In this document: positions 1 to 8,857 of the stretch, one piece after another
Position numbering within the stretch: position 1 is the first letter of the stretch
How the letters are laid out: the number at the start of each line of letters is the position of its first letter
Assembly: GCA_023398575.1 (NCBI GenBank)
Contig: JAEWSC010000047.1
Coordinates: 1-51,902, forward strand
From: Bacillota bacterium
GTDB lineage: Bacteria > Bacillota > Clostridia > Christensenellales > Aristaeellaceae
Length of the DNA stretch: 51,902 nucleotides
Reading direction: 5' to 3'
Position numbers and translations under genes: made by a program
Notes under the pieces: generated by a model
What the model was told of the DNA's origin: nothing
Databases searched by the model: none
The model's input: only the letters and a program-made list of their open reading frames with translations

Positions 1-84
1 GGGGATTTCTATTCCCCCCATTAATCCCCCCTGCACCCCCGTAACCCCCATAAACCGACCAGGGCCGCGGCCCTGGACCCGGGG
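1..84. repeat. GC-rich palindromic intergenic element
   Basis: This stretch is made of runs of G and C and ends in a perfect 18-bp palindrome at 59-76 (CCAGGGCCGCGGCCCTGG). It resembles in style, though not base for base, the hairpin elements at 2231-2287 and 40203-40260. Positions 85-268 hold nothing I recognise. The element may continue beyond the left edge of the window. Confidence 0.5.
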
Positions 85-268
85 ATGAGATTCGGCCTTG
101 ATACAGTATACAAAAGGCTTTTACTTATTTGCTGTCATATTGGGCGATAATGCTTTGTCATTGGTTTTTTCACACATCAGAATTTGAACGAACAAGATCT
201 GTAACATTGAAACCAATCCAAAGCATCGGGACGTTGGGAATGGATAAGGTACAATAAATTGCGCAAAT

Positions 269-1057
269 TCAAAAAAGGGATAAAAAGGGACAAGGAATGC
301 AGATCTCTGGTAGAATGAGGTTGCGACACAACATTAGATTATTAGGAATGAACTCTTCGATATATTCTTCTTTATTTCCATCATTATCTTCTAATGTTAT
401 ACGGAATGAATTTACTTTAAGGTCCGGTGATTCGCCAGTTAAAACGCCCATAAGCATATCAATATCGTCATACAAATCGAGATCGATAATCTTCATCGAC
501 AACGGAGAATAATCTAGAGCCGATAAAACATCAGTCTTAATTACATCATCAAGATAGATTCCAAATTCTCCTTCGGGCAAATTGACAAGCTCCTCAAGAT
601 TGATATATAAATCATCAATCATCTTATTAATTTTAACAAGGAGCACTAATTCAGATTTTTGCAGATAGGGTCTTGAGGCAGCCAATGTAGATTCTTTGAT
701 GATTTTGCGAAACTCCTTCCATTCAGGCCCATTGATATTGTTTGCTATGACTAGCCCAAAAAAGGCCGCATCATTGCCATAAGAAACCTGTTTTAACTTT
801 TCGATAGCAGAGCATATTGGGATATACAGTTGATCACGGCGTTTGATTTCCATTTTGCTATGGTTATCCCTTTTGCTAAGTGCCAAGGTTGTGAAATAAG
901 AAAGCATGCCGCCAACAATCGTACCGACAAACGTACCAATAAGAGGTAGTATCGCTGTCATATAATCGGCTTGTTGAGGGGCGCCTCCGATAGCATTTGT
1001 AGTATTACCAAGCAGTAGCATGAATAATTCTGTGCTGCTAGCTAACGCTCTACTCAT
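269..1057 (-). CDS. Membrane-anchored protein of unknown function
   Basis: A 262-residue protein. The start is supported by AGAAGG seven bases upstream of the ATG. One clear hydrophobic segment lies at about residues 33-60 (rich in Gly, Leu, Ile and Val); after it comes a basic stretch (SKRDNHSKMEIKRRDQ), then a long charged, mostly helical soluble part, which the positive-inside rule places in the cytoplasm. I recognise no catalytic motif. Base composition is much more AT-rich than the housekeeping genes from 2.3 kb onward, as is that of the HNH gene upstream on the same strand (gap about 117 bases), so the pair looks acquired together. It could be the membrane partner of the HNH protein in a defence or toxin-like module, but that is inference from context only. 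Confidence 0.6.
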   Translation of the reverse strand: MSRALASSTELFMLLLGNTTNAIGGAPQQADYMTAILPLIGTFVGTIVGGMLSYFTTLALSKRDNHSKMEIKRRDQLYIPICSAIEKLKQVSYGNDAAFFGLVIANNINGPEWKEFRKIIKESTLAASRPYLQKSELVLLVKINKMIDDLYINLEELVNLPEGEFGIYLDDVIKTDVLSALDYSPLSMKIIDLDLYDDIDMLMGVLTGESPDLKVNSFRITLEDNDGNKEEYIEEFIPNNLMLCRNLILPEICIPCPFLSLF

Positions 1058-1174
1058 ATTGAACCTTCTTAAAGCTTTAGTAATATGCTTTAGTAAATCA
1101 TACCATTAATATCCATTGCTTGCAAACAAAAAGGCAAAACTAACAATCTTGCCACTAAAATTCAATGCCCATTG

Positions 1175-2155
1175 CTATTCAATCATCTGCATAAAGGTAC
1201 CATCATTATTGCGCAAATAAGTTATGACTTGATCGTCACCTTGATAAAAATCTTTAACAGGAATTTTCCATGGTTTAATGAACTCCGCCAAAATGGAAGC
1301 ATAATGCTTTTGATCCCACGTATCAAACGCGTCACCACCTATTGGATGAGATATTATTGTCTTTGGACTCTTCTCATTGTCAAAAATAATTGTGTAATAA
1401 GGTGTTCTAAAAAACAGTGACGTCTTATATAATATTTTTGCGCATAATTCTGCAAACTGCAAGGGGTGAAGAATCTCCCCAAGCAGCGACCTCATGTCCT
1501 CATATTCCATGAAGTATTCTTGTTGGATGCCATTGTCCATTAAGTTTGCAATAATTCCTACATCGTCCACTCGTATAAAAAAGCATTTCAAAAATGGACT
1601 GTTAAATGACCAATACTTCTCATGTTTACGCGAATCCAACCTAAATAAAAGGATACTCCATGGATTATATATAAATTCAGCATCTAGAATGGCACTTCTT
1701 AAGAATATAAACTGCATTTGATGTTTTTTTAGATTTTCTGCTGAATATATTGATTCACTTTTTGGATCTTTTATGTCTACTCTTAGCGAAAGCTCTCTAA
1801 ACAAAATGCCATAAGCAATCTTGTTAAGCCAAAGAAACAATACTCTTTGGTCTAAATCTGCTACTCCTTTATAACCTAAGTTTACAGCATTACACACAGG
1901 TACCTCAATTTTATTATTTAAGGCTTGATTACACTCTTTGCAGCATGGAATAGTTAATTGTCTATATCTAAATAGTGATTGATTAAGAAGCTGTAATTTT
2001 TTATCCCAAAGGTTATATTTATGCTGTAACCACTTTGGGAAAACATGCTCAACTGTTCTATTATTGTCATGAAGAATTTCACCACAGAGAAAACAACGAT
2101 CATTCGTAAATGTCATTTGTTCAAAGGGGTTAAAATTATCATGGCTATTACTCAT
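1175..2155 (-). CDS. HNH-type nuclease-like protein
   Basis: A 326-residue protein with an N-terminal treble-clef zinc site typical of HNH endonucleases: Cys21-x2-Cys24, then a Glu36-His37 pair in the motif VEHVFPKWL, then Cys72-x2-Cys75-Asn76. HNH proteins cut nucleic acid using a metal held by the His residues. The remaining 240 residues are not recognised and may define the target or partner. The start has AAGGTG eight bases upstream. The gene is AT-rich and lies upstream of, and on the same strand as, the membrane protein at 269-1057. Enzymatic activity is family inference; the zinc ligands and Glu-His pair are directly visible. Confidence 0.65.
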   Translation of the reverse strand: MSNSHDNFNPFEQMTFTNDRCFLCGEILHDNNRTVEHVFPKWLQHKYNLWDKKLQLLNQSLFRYRQLTIPCCKECNQALNNKIEVPVCNAVNLGYKGVADLDQRVLFLWLNKIAYGILFRELSLRVDIKDPKSESIYSAENLKKHQMQFIFLRSAILDAEFIYNPWSILLFRLDSRKHEKYWSFNSPFLKCFFIRVDDVGIIANLMDNGIQQEYFMEYEDMRSLLGEILHPLQFAELCAKILYKTSLFFRTPYYTIIFDNEKSPKTIISHPIGGDAFDTWDQKHYASILAEFIKPWKIPVKDFYQGDDQVITYLRNNDGTFMQMIE

Positions 2156-2230
2156 GATGCATCACCTTAATGCTTGATATTATATTGTGCATAGAGCTCG
2201 GAAAGGAAAAGGTTGTTGATCATCAAAATT

Positions 2231-2287
2231 GGGGTTTCCAAAGGGATGTATCCCTTTGGCGGGGTTCCCAGGGGCAGAGCCCCAGGG
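2231..2287 (-). repeat. Double-hairpin repeat at the 3' end of uvrB
   Basis: It contains the inverted repeat CCAAAGGGAT-GT-ATCCCTTTGG (2238-2259) and a second hairpin at 2268-2288 (CCCAGGGGC/GCCCCAGGG, one mismatch). It directly abuts the uvrB stop codon. A near-identical element abuts the lysA stop at 40203-40260. Its placement suggests a terminator or mRNA 3'-end stabiliser that is dispersed in the genome. Confidence 0.7.
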
Positions 2288-4294
2288 TTATCTCCTCTTC
2301 GCCCGTCTCCTTCGTCTCACCTGCTCGTCATGCTTTTCCACGGCCTGGCCGCGGAGGGTGAAGAGTTGGTCGCGGAGTTTGGCGGCTTTTTCAAAGTCCA
2401 AGGACTGGGCGGCGGAAAGCATTTGATCTTCCAGTTGGAGGATAAGAATTTGCTTGTCTTCGTCGGAGAGGGTTTCCGGCGATTTTTCTTCCACCTGGCG
2501 GGTGATCTCCAGCAGGGCGCGAACGGTGTTTTGCACGCTTTGGGGTGTAATGTTGTGGGCCTCGTTATAGGCCTGCTGCAGCGCGCGGCGGCGGTTGGTC
2601 TCCTGTATGGCGCGCATCATGGAATCGGTAAGCTTATCGGCATACATGATCACCCGGCCTTCCAGGTTACGGGCGGCGCGGCCAATGGTCTGCACCAGGG
2701 AGGTTTCACTGCGCAGAAAGCCTTCCTTATCGGCGTCGAGTATGGCCACCAGCGCCACCTCCGGCAGGTCAAGGCCTTCGCGGAGCAGGTTAATGCCCAC
2801 CAGCACGTCAAATTCACCCAGGCGTAAGCCGCGTATCAGCTCCATACGCTCCATGGTCTGTATATCGCTGTGCAGATAGCGGACCTTGATATCCAAATCT
2901 TTTAAATACGAAGTCAAGCTTTCGGCCATGCGTTTGGTGAGGGTGGTCACCAGCACGCGGAAGCCTTTTTTTGTGACCTCGTACAGTTCGCCCACCAGGT
3001 TATCCACCTGCCCGGTGGCAGGGCGGATAATGATTTCCGGGTCGATCAGGCCGGTGGGGCGTATGATCTGCTCCACAATCTGGCCAGATCTTTCCAGTTC
3101 GTAGGGTGCAGGAGTTGCAGATACATAAATCGTTTGATGTATGCGTGTCTGGAACTCCTCGAACAAAAGGGGCCTGTTATCATAGGCTGATGGTAGACGG
3201 AATCCATATTCCACCAGCGCATCCTTGCGCATGCGGTCGCCACGGTACATGGCGCGCACCTGGGGCACGGACACGTGGCTTTCGTCGATAAAGGTAATGA
3301 AATCCTCCGGAAAGTAATCCAGCAGGCAGAAGGGCGCATCGCCTGGGCTGCGGCCGTCAAAGTAGCGGCTGTAGTTTTCAATGCCGGTGCAGTAGCCCAG
3401 CTCGCGCATCATTTCGATATCGTAGCGGGTGCGCTGCTGCAGGCGCTGGGCTTCCAGCAGCCGGTCGGCATCCTTTAGTTCTTGCAGGCGTTTTTCCAGG
3501 TCCGCCTCGATTTGCTGGATTCCCTTTTCCATGCCTTCGGGATCGGTAGCGTAATGGGTGGCGGGGAAGATGGCGGCATGCAAAAGCGTGCCCAGCACAT
3601 GGCCGGTGGTGACTTCGATTTCGCTGATACGCTCGATTTCATCGCCGAAAAACTCCACCCGCAGCCCATGGTCGTACGAACCGGCAGGTATGATTTCTAC
3701 CACATCGCCGCGAACCCGAAAGGTCCCGCGGGAAAAATCCATGTCGTTGCGCTCATACTGAATGTCCACCAGCTTTCGCAAAAGGGCGTCGCGGTCCATC
3801 CGCATGCCTGGGCGGATGGAGAGCATTAACCCCTCGTACTCCTTGGGGTCGCCCATGGAGTAGATGCAGCTGACGGAAGCGACGATAATCACATCCCGCC
3901 GCTCGCGAAGGGCCGCCGTAGCGCTGTGGCGCAGGCGGTCAATCTCCTCGTTGATAGAGGAGTCTTTTTCGATGTAGGTGTCAGAGGAGGCAATGTATGC
4001 TTCCGGCTGGTAGTAGTCGTAGTAGCTGACGAAGTACTCCACCGCGCTGTCAGGGAAGAAGGATTTGAACTCGCTGCAAAGCTGGGCCGCCAGTGTTTTG
4101 TTGTGGGCCATGACAAGCGCGGGCCGCTGCACCTTTTCAATGATGGAGGCCATGGTAAAGGTTTTACCCGAGCCGGTAACGCCCAGCAGTACCTGATCGG
4201 AAAGGCCGTCTTGCAGGCCCTTGGACAATGCCTCAATGGCCCGGGGCTGATCGCCTGTGGCGGTATAGGGTGCTTTCAAAACAAATTTGTTCAT
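2288..4294 (-). CDS. uvrB: Excinuclease ABC subunit B
   Basis: UvrB, 668 residues (normal length), is the damage-verifying helicase-like subunit of nucleotide excision repair; it takes DNA from UvrA and positions it for UvrC. Visible features in order: Walker A GVTGSGKT near residue 40, the Tyr-rich beta-hairpin region (YFVSYYDYYQPEAY) that wedges into DNA, the Walker B-like region with IDESHV, helicase motif VI QTIGRAARN, and a C-terminal UVR domain (LEDQM...LDFEKAAKLRDQL) used for UvrC/UvrA contact, followed by an Arg/Lys-rich tail. The start has CGGAGG just upstream. The gene stands alone; its 5' side is a cluster of short hairpins (4311-4475) and its 3' side a double-hairpin repeat. Confidence 0.98.
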   Translation of the reverse strand: MNKFVLKAPYTATGDQPRAIEALSKGLQDGLSDQVLLGVTGSGKTFTMASIIEKVQRPALVMAHNKTLAAQLCSEFKSFFPDSAVEYFVSYYDYYQPEAYIASSDTYIEKDSSINEEIDRLRHSATAALRERRDVIIVASVSCIYSMGDPKEYEGLMLSIRPGMRMDRDALLRKLVDIQYERNDMDFSRGTFRVRGDVVEIIPAGSYDHGLRVEFFGDEIERISEIEVTTGHVLGTLLHAAIFPATHYATDPEGMEKGIQQIEADLEKRLQELKDADRLLEAQRLQQRTRYDIEMMRELGYCTGIENYSRYFDGRSPGDAPFCLLDYFPEDFITFIDESHVSVPQVRAMYRGDRMRKDALVEYGFRLPSAYDNRPLLFEEFQTRIHQTIYVSATPAPYELERSGQIVEQIIRPTGLIDPEIIIRPATGQVDNLVGELYEVTKKGFRVLVTTLTKRMAESLTSYLKDLDIKVRYLHSDIQTMERMELIRGLRLGEFDVLVGINLLREGLDLPEVALVAILDADKEGFLRSETSLVQTIGRAARNLEGRVIMYADKLTDSMMRAIQETNRRRALQQAYNEAHNITPQSVQNTVRALLEITRQVEEKSPETLSDEDKQILILQLEDQMLSAAQSLDFEKAAKLRDQLFTLRGQAVEKHDEQVRRRRRAKRR

Positions 4295-4310
4295 AATGCC
4301 TCCGGCAATT

Positions 4311-4475
4311 CGATAAAACGACTTGTCGTTTTATCGAGTCTGCACGATTCACCGCAAATGCCTGCGGCATTTCGGCTGGTGAACCGCGAAAGGAATGCTT
4401 GCTTCGCAAGCGGCCCGCCCGACCGGCAAAGCCGGTCGATACGATTACAAATGAAGGGGTTAAACCCCTTCATTG
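4311..4475. repeat. Array of five short palindromes upstream of uvrB
   Basis: Five consecutive inverted repeats: CGATAAAACGAC/GTCGTTTTATCG with a 2-base loop (4311-4336); a nested hairpin around AAATGCC-TGC-GGCATTT inside TTCACC/GGTGAA (about 4349-4384); GCTTGC-TTC-GCAAGC; CGACCGGC-AAA-GCCGGTCG; and GAAGGGGTT/ACCCCTTC. It lies in the uvrB-murA gap (4295-4806). The rest of that gap holds no ORF I trust. Its function is unknown; it may be read as the uvrB leader or be a composite of small mobile palindromes. Confidence 0.65.
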
Positions 4476-4806
4476 CATCCCCGGCGGCATCTCATACTTT
4501 TGAGGAGTGGGAACGCTTGTTCTGTTATTTTACCATAAATCCACTGATATGAGAAGTCTTCTCCAGAAAAAATTGTTGGCGGCAATGGAGCTTTAAAATC
4601 TGCCTTGTATGAATCCGGGCGTCTTGACCGCATCGCTTTATGATGCCAAAATCCGCCCGTCAGTGCCGTTTTGCGGCATTTTCCAGCAGAATATTTGCTC
4701 CTTCGCAGGAGAAACTGAATGCGACAGGAGGGAAGTGTATGGCTATCACACTTGTGAAAAACGCGGCTCCCGGGCCTATTTTGACCGCTTTGAAGGGATG
4801 CGGATT

Positions 4807-6054
4807 ATGACCACGTATGTAGTATCGCACAGTCCGGGCTTAAGCGGCGAAGTCGAGATCAATACGGCAAAAAATGCCGTTTTGCCTATTTTGGCCGCAG
4901 CGCTCCTGACCGGCGAACCGCTATCTGTTCAAAGGGTGCCCAATCTGACCGACGTGCAAACGCTGATCCATATTTTAAAGGATTGCGGCGCGCATGTGGA
5001 GGAAGATGGCAGCACGGTCACGGCTTTTGCTGAAATTCCGCACAACCCTACAGATGAAGAAAGCATTCGCCTGATGCGGGCGTCGGTACTGATTATGGGT
5101 CCGCTGTTGGCACGGACAGGCTACGCCAAGGTAGCGCTGCCGGGCGGCTGCGCCATTGGCCAGCGGCCCATTGACCTGCACGTAAAAGGCATGCAGGCCA
5201 TGGGTGCGGAGGTGGAAATTACCTCCGGCAGCGTGACGTTAAAGGGCAAGCTAAAAGGCGGAAATGTGTATCTCGATCTGCCCAGCGTGGGCGCGACGGA
5301 AAACATCCTTATGGCGGCTTGTCTGGCCGAGGGAACAACGCGCATCGAAAACGCGGCCAAGGAGCCGGAGATTGTAGACCTGGCCGACTGCCTTGTCAAC
5401 ATGGGCGCAAACATTATGGGCGCCGGCAGCGGCACGATTTTTGTGGAGGGCGTAAAGGAGCTTCACGGCTGCAGCTTTACGCCCATCAGCGACCGCATTG
5501 AGGCGGGCACATTGGCGTGTGCCGCAGCCATCACTAAGGGCAGCGTGCTGTTGCAGGGCGCGCGGCCGGAGCACATGCGGGCAGTGCTTTTCAAATTGCA
5601 GGAGGCTGGCGTACAGGTTCGGGAAAGCCGCGGCGGACTGCGTATCTCTGGCCGGGCGGCCCATCCATTTGAACTTCGTACGTTAAGTTATCCCGGTTTT
5701 CCCACCGATATGCAAGCGCCCATGATGACGGTGGCATTGGCGGTAAAGGGAACCAGCGTTTTTTCGGAGACCATTTTTGAAAACCGGTTTATGCACGCCC
5801 AGGAATTAAAGCGCATGGGCGCGCGTATCCGGGTGGAAAACCGCGTGGCGATTATCGAGGGCGGCGCACCCATGCAAGGCGCTTGCGTGACGGTAACGGA
5901 CCTTCGGGCCGGTGCGGCGCTGATGCTGGCCGGGCTGATTGCCCAAGGCGAGACGGAGATCATAGACCCGCAAGGGAACATTGCGCGGGGCTATTCCGAC
6001 CTGGCCGAAAAACTGAATACCCTTGGCGCAACGGTTGAAGTGAAAGACAAATGA
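4807..6054 (+). CDS. murA: UDP-N-acetylglucosamine 1-carboxyvinyltransferase
   Basis: MurA (415 residues from this start) transfers enolpyruvate from PEP to UDP-GlcNAc, the first committed step of peptidoglycan synthesis, in the cytoplasm. The catalytic cysteine sits at residue 115 in PGGCAIGQRP, the same position as in E. coli; Cys here predicts the usual fosfomycin-sensitive form. KNAVLPILAAALL near the N-terminus is the family substrate-binding signature. The open frame extends to 4609, but the start at 4807 follows GAAGGG by nine bases and matches family length; 4798 is a possible in-frame alternative. A strong terminator follows at 6063. Confidence 0.96.
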   Translation: MTTYVVSHSPGLSGEVEINTAKNAVLPILAAALLTGEPLSVQRVPNLTDVQTLIHILKDCGAHVEEDGSTVTAFAEIPHNPTDEESIRLMRASVLIMGPLLARTGYAKVALPGGCAIGQRPIDLHVKGMQAMGAEVEITSGSVTLKGKLKGGNVYLDLPSVGATENILMAACLAEGTTRIENAAKEPEIVDLADCLVNMGANIMGAGSGTIFVEGVKELHGCSFTPISDRIEAGTLACAAAITKGSVLLQGARPEHMRAVLFKLQEAGVQVRESRGGLRISGRAAHPFELRTLSYPGFPTDMQAPMMTVALAVKGTSVFSETIFENRFMHAQELKRMGARIRVENRVAIIEGGAPMQGACVTVTDLRAGAALMLAGLIAQGETEIIDPQGNIARGYSDLAEKLNTLGATVEVKDK

Positions 6055-6062
6055 GTGAAAAG

Positions 6063-6097
6063 CAAAACGCCGCGTGCAATATGCGGCGTTTTGTTTT
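6063..6097. terminator. Bidirectional intrinsic terminator, murA / thiT
   Basis: CAAAACGCCGC and GCGGCGTTTTG form an 11-bp stem with a 9-base loop, flanked by T-rich sequence on the plus strand (TTTTGTTTT) and, read from the other side, TTTTGCTTTT. It sits between the convergent genes murA (+) and thiT (-) and can end both. Confidence 0.85.
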
Positions 6098-6156
6098 GGA
6101 AAAAGTGGCAACACCACTTGCTCGATATTTTGTTTCGCATCGATGCAGCAGCAGGC

Positions 6157-6855
6157 TTATTTTGCTTTCATCAGCTTGAGCATGCGCGGTGCGATGAGCA
6201 GGGCCACAACGACGCAGATGGCTGCATCCACCAGAACAAAGGAGTTATAGCCCAGGCTGTAAATCCATGGGTTCATATCGCCGGCGTATTCCGCAAAGAA
6301 CAAAACGCCGCTTAGGGTATGGAAAATCATGCGCAGAACGCTGACCACGCCGATGCCAACAAACAATAACCATTTGTTTTGCTTGCCAGCAAACAGGCCC
6401 ATTAAGCCCATGACGCCAAAGGCGATGGGATAGTCCAACAAAAACTGCCAGAAGCCAACGATGTACGGGTCCTGTATGGCTTGCAAAAGGCCATATGCCA
6501 GGCTGGCTACAAGGCCGGGGCCAACGCCGAAGGCGTAGGAAAACAGCATCATCGGCAGCATGCTGGAGGGGGTTACCGTGCCGCCTTGGGGCATACGCCA
6601 CAGGCGCACGCAGGAGAGTACAAAGGCCAGCGCAATGGCCAGGGCGGCATAGGCCAACAGCTTGGGTGTCCATTTTACTTTTTGCCGGGCGATGACAAAC
6701 AGGCCGGCGGCAAGGATGGCAAGCACGGCGACGATAATCCAACCGGTGTAAGAGATTTCGCCAAAACGCTCCAGTGCGCTTTGCAGCCAGGTAGGTTCCG
6801 TAGTTGCGGCCGTTTCGCCTTCGGCCAGGGCAGAAGAAAACAAGAAGTCCAGCAT
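6157..6855 (-). CDS. thiT: Thiamine transporter, ECF S component (ThiT)
   Basis: An integral membrane protein of about 232 residues with about six to seven hydrophobic segments. ThiT captures thiamine and passes it to a shared energy-coupling factor (EcfT/EcfA) to be imported with ATP. The diagnostic stretch is present: SCVRLWRMPQGGTVTPSSMLPMM, given here only as its parts RLWRMPQGG and TPSSMLP, followed by FGVGPGL. The start is placed at 6855 because GGGAGG lies 11 bases upstream; the frame stays open to 6891, but that would overlap the expression platform of the riboswitch. A TPP riboswitch (6989-7082) and terminator hairpin (6898-6925) precede it, an independent confirmation of thiamine function. 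Confidence 0.93.
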   Translation of the reverse strand: MLDFLFSSALAEGETAATTEPTWLQSALERFGEISYTGWIIVAVLAILAAGLFVIARQKVKWTPKLLAYAALAIALAFVLSCVRLWRMPQGGTVTPSSMLPMMLFSYAFGVGPGLVASLAYGLLQAIQDPYIVGFWQFLLDYPIAFGVMGLMGLFAGKQNKWLLFVGIGVVSVLRMIFHTLSGVLFFAEYAGDMNPWIYSLGYNSFVLVDAAICVVVALLIAPRMLKLMKAK

Positions 6856-6895
6856 GAGATAGAATTCCTCCCTTTCTTGTGCATCCATCAAGAAA

Positions 6896-6925
6896 ATGAA
6901 AAACCCGCGGCATACAGCACGCGGG
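6896..6925 (-). terminator. Riboswitch-controlled terminator before thiT
   Basis: Read on the minus strand, CCCGCG...CGCGGG is followed by TTTTTC, an intrinsic terminator just before the thiT ribosome binding site. Between the aptamer and the thiT start it is the likely expression platform that stops transcription when TPP is bound. Confidence 0.75.
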
Positions 6926-6988
6926 AAACAGAGAGGCCTAATTTCATTTACAGAAATTCAGGCTGGACACGAATTGGATTCGTGCCCT

Positions 6989-7082
6989 CCGCTTCCCTAC
7001 GGTAGGATTACCTACACAGGTTCTAAGGGTCGGGTATTGCCCCTCTCAGCCACGGTGAAAAACCGTGTTGCCCCCCTAGCGG
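6989..7082 (-). promoter_or_regulatory. TPP riboswitch (THI element)
   Basis: On the minus strand the aptamer is closed by P1 CCGCT/AGCGG and contains the conserved elements GGCTGAGA, the ACCC and GAACCTG segments, and CGTAGGGAAG in the right order and spacing. The P3 arm is ACACGG...CCGTG. A further hairpin (CACGAAT/ATTCGTG) follows at 6968-6984. It controls thiT by sensing thiamine pyrophosphate. The rest of the gap to the yfbR-like gene at 7283 holds nothing else recognisable. Confidence 0.95.
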
Positions 7083-7282
7083 TGGATGCAATTTTCAAGT
7101 ATAATTATAGCCTGTTAAGGCAAGAAAAGTCAAGAATGAGATGCGGGTGCCGTTTTAACCGATTTCATAATAACAATACGCCTTTGATATGGTGTATCTG
7201 TTCTATGTGTTTTGCAAAAGGGAGCAGTGGGGGATGAAATCTCTCCCTTAGTACACATGAAATGGCTGCACAGAGGAGAAAA

Positions 7283-7867
7283 ATGAAGCACTTTTTTGCG
7301 TACATATCCAGGATGAAGCTGATCCAGCGATGGGGCCTAATGCGCAACACCAGGCCGGAAAACGACATGGAGCATGCGCTGCAGGCTGCCATTATCGCCC
7401 ATGGGTTGGCGGCGCTGGCGGTAACGCGCTTTTCAAAAACCGTGAATCCAGAGCATGTAATGGCCCTCGCTGTATATCATGACGCAGGCGAAGTCATTAC
7501 CGGCGATATGCCTACGCCCATTAAGTATCACAACCCTTTTTTGCGAACTGAATACAAAAAGCTGGAGCAGCTGGCCCACGAAAAGCTGTTGTCCATGCTG
7601 CCAACTGATCTTCAGCCCGCTTACCAGCCATACCTGATGCCAATCGATTCTTACGAGTGGAAGCTGGTCAAGGCCGCCGACCGCATTTGCGCGTACATCA
7701 AGTGTGTGGAAGAGGAAAAGGCCGGCAACAGCGAGTTTTTGAAAGCGAAAGCATCGATATACCAATCGATTATTGAGATCGATCTTCCCGAGGTGCAGGC
7801 GTTTATGCTGGAGTTTGTGCCAAGCTTTGGCCTGTCGCTGGACGAATTGTCCGGCGGAGGTGAATGA
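7283..7867 (+). CDS. yfbR: YfbR-like 5'-deoxynucleotidase (HD domain)
   Basis: An HD-superfamily phosphohydrolase of 194 residues, close to the length of E. coli YfbR, which removes the 5' phosphate from deoxyribonucleoside monophosphates. Metal ligands are visible: His31 in DMEHALQ, His66-Asp67 in VYHDAGE, and a later Asp in KAADRICAY. The substrate-contact segment RNTRPENDMEH also fits the family. The start at 7283 has AGAGGAG five bases before it; an upstream in-frame ATG at 7262 lacks one. The stop overlaps the next gene's ATG (ATGA), so the two are translationally coupled. Confidence 0.88.
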   Translation: MKHFFAYISRMKLIQRWGLMRNTRPENDMEHALQAAIIAHGLAALAVTRFSKTVNPEHVMALAVYHDAGEVITGDMPTPIKYHNPFLRTEYKKLEQLAHEKLLSMLPTDLQPAYQPYLMPIDSYEWKLVKAADRICAYIKCVEEEKAGNSEFLKAKASIYQSIIEIDLPEVQAFMLEFVPSFGLSLDELSGGGE

Positions 7868-8655
7868 TGCGCCTTGGGCTGACCTCCGCGGCATTCTATG
7901 GCCGCTTGGAGACGGAGGACGCAGCGCGTAAGCTGCGGGATTTTCCGCTTGATATATGCGAAATGTTTCTGGAGACACATGGGGAGTATAATTTGGCCTT
8001 TGGCAAGCTTTTAAGGGAGCGGCTTTGTGATTTGCCATGCCGGTCGATTCATGCCAAGGGCACGCAATTTGAAAGCGACCTTTTTGGCGCTTCGCCACGG
8101 CAGCGGGAGGATGCGTTTTCCATCCTTGCCGGGGTGCTGGATTGCGGCATGGCGCTTGGTGCCGCGGTGTATGTATTTCACGGCTTGCCGGATTTTAGGG
8201 GAAGGCTTACGATAGAAAAGGTGCCAAGGCTTGCAGAAACCATCAGCCGCATAATGGAAATAGCCCGGAAACGGGGGATTACCCTTGCCTGGGAAAACGT
8301 ATCCTGGTGCGCACTCAAGCGGCCTGAGGACGCGTTATACCTGATCTCGCTTTTGCCGGAATTGCACTATACGCTGGATATCAAGCAGGCGCGCCAGAGC
8401 GGCGTTGATCCACTGGCGTTCTTGCCGGTGATGAAAGACCGGCTTGCCCATGTGCATGTGCTGGATTATGATGCATCCGGGCATCACTGCCTGCCGGGAC
8501 AAGGCTTGTTTGATTTTCAAAAGCTTAAAAATGGCCTTAGGGAGATTGGCTATCAGGGAGATGTAGTTTTGGAACCCTATGCCGACCAGGCGCTTGATGA
8601 ACAGGCGCTGCGGGAGAGCATTGCTTATCTGCGCGATGTTTTTGACGTTGAATGA
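7864..8655 (+). CDS. Sugar phosphate isomerase/epimerase-like TIM barrel
   Basis: A 263-residue protein of the xylose-isomerase-like / AP-endonuclease-2 TIM-barrel superfamily. Visible hallmarks: an early ICEMFLETHGEY strand, WENVSWC, HYTLDIKQAR, HVHVLDYD and a C-terminal VVLEPYAD, where acidic and His residues at strand ends bind a divalent metal. Members isomerise or epimerise keto sugars or sugar phosphates; one branch is endonuclease IV, but this protein is more like the sugar branch. The substrate cannot be told from sequence. The start overlaps the yfbR stop; ATG codons at 7864 and 7867 are both possible after GGCGGAGGTGA. Confidence 0.8.
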   Translation: MMRLGLTSAAFYGRLETEDAARKLRDFPLDICEMFLETHGEYNLAFGKLLRERLCDLPCRSIHAKGTQFESDLFGASPRQREDAFSILAGVLDCGMALGAAVYVFHGLPDFRGRLTIEKVPRLAETISRIMEIARKRGITLAWENVSWCALKRPEDALYLISLLPELHYTLDIKQARQSGVDPLAFLPVMKDRLAHVHVLDYDASGHHCLPGQGLFDFQKLKNGLREIGYQGDVVLEPYADQALDEQALRESIAYLRDVFDVE

Positions 8656-8857
8656 TCGCATAAAGCGTGCTTTGAGCCGTGGCTTTTTAAGGCTTATCGA
8701 CAGGTATGCCCTCAAAAACGCATATAATGGGCCGTTATTTTACAATTGCGCATTGGAAATGTCGGCCATTTTTGATTGCATATATATGGAAAAACGATAT
8801 AATGAACAAGATACGGGTAATTAAGACGGCGTCTTTAGCCGGTGCAAGGAGTTTTGC

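Noticed and set aside
3046..3381. Long open frames overlapping uvrB, murA, guaA and other housekeeping genes in other frames
   Set aside because: They are shadows of conserved genes, with no homology-like content of their own.
4311..4475. Short repeated palindromes considered as a CRISPR array
   Set aside because: The units differ from each other, have no regular spacers and there is no cas gene nearby.
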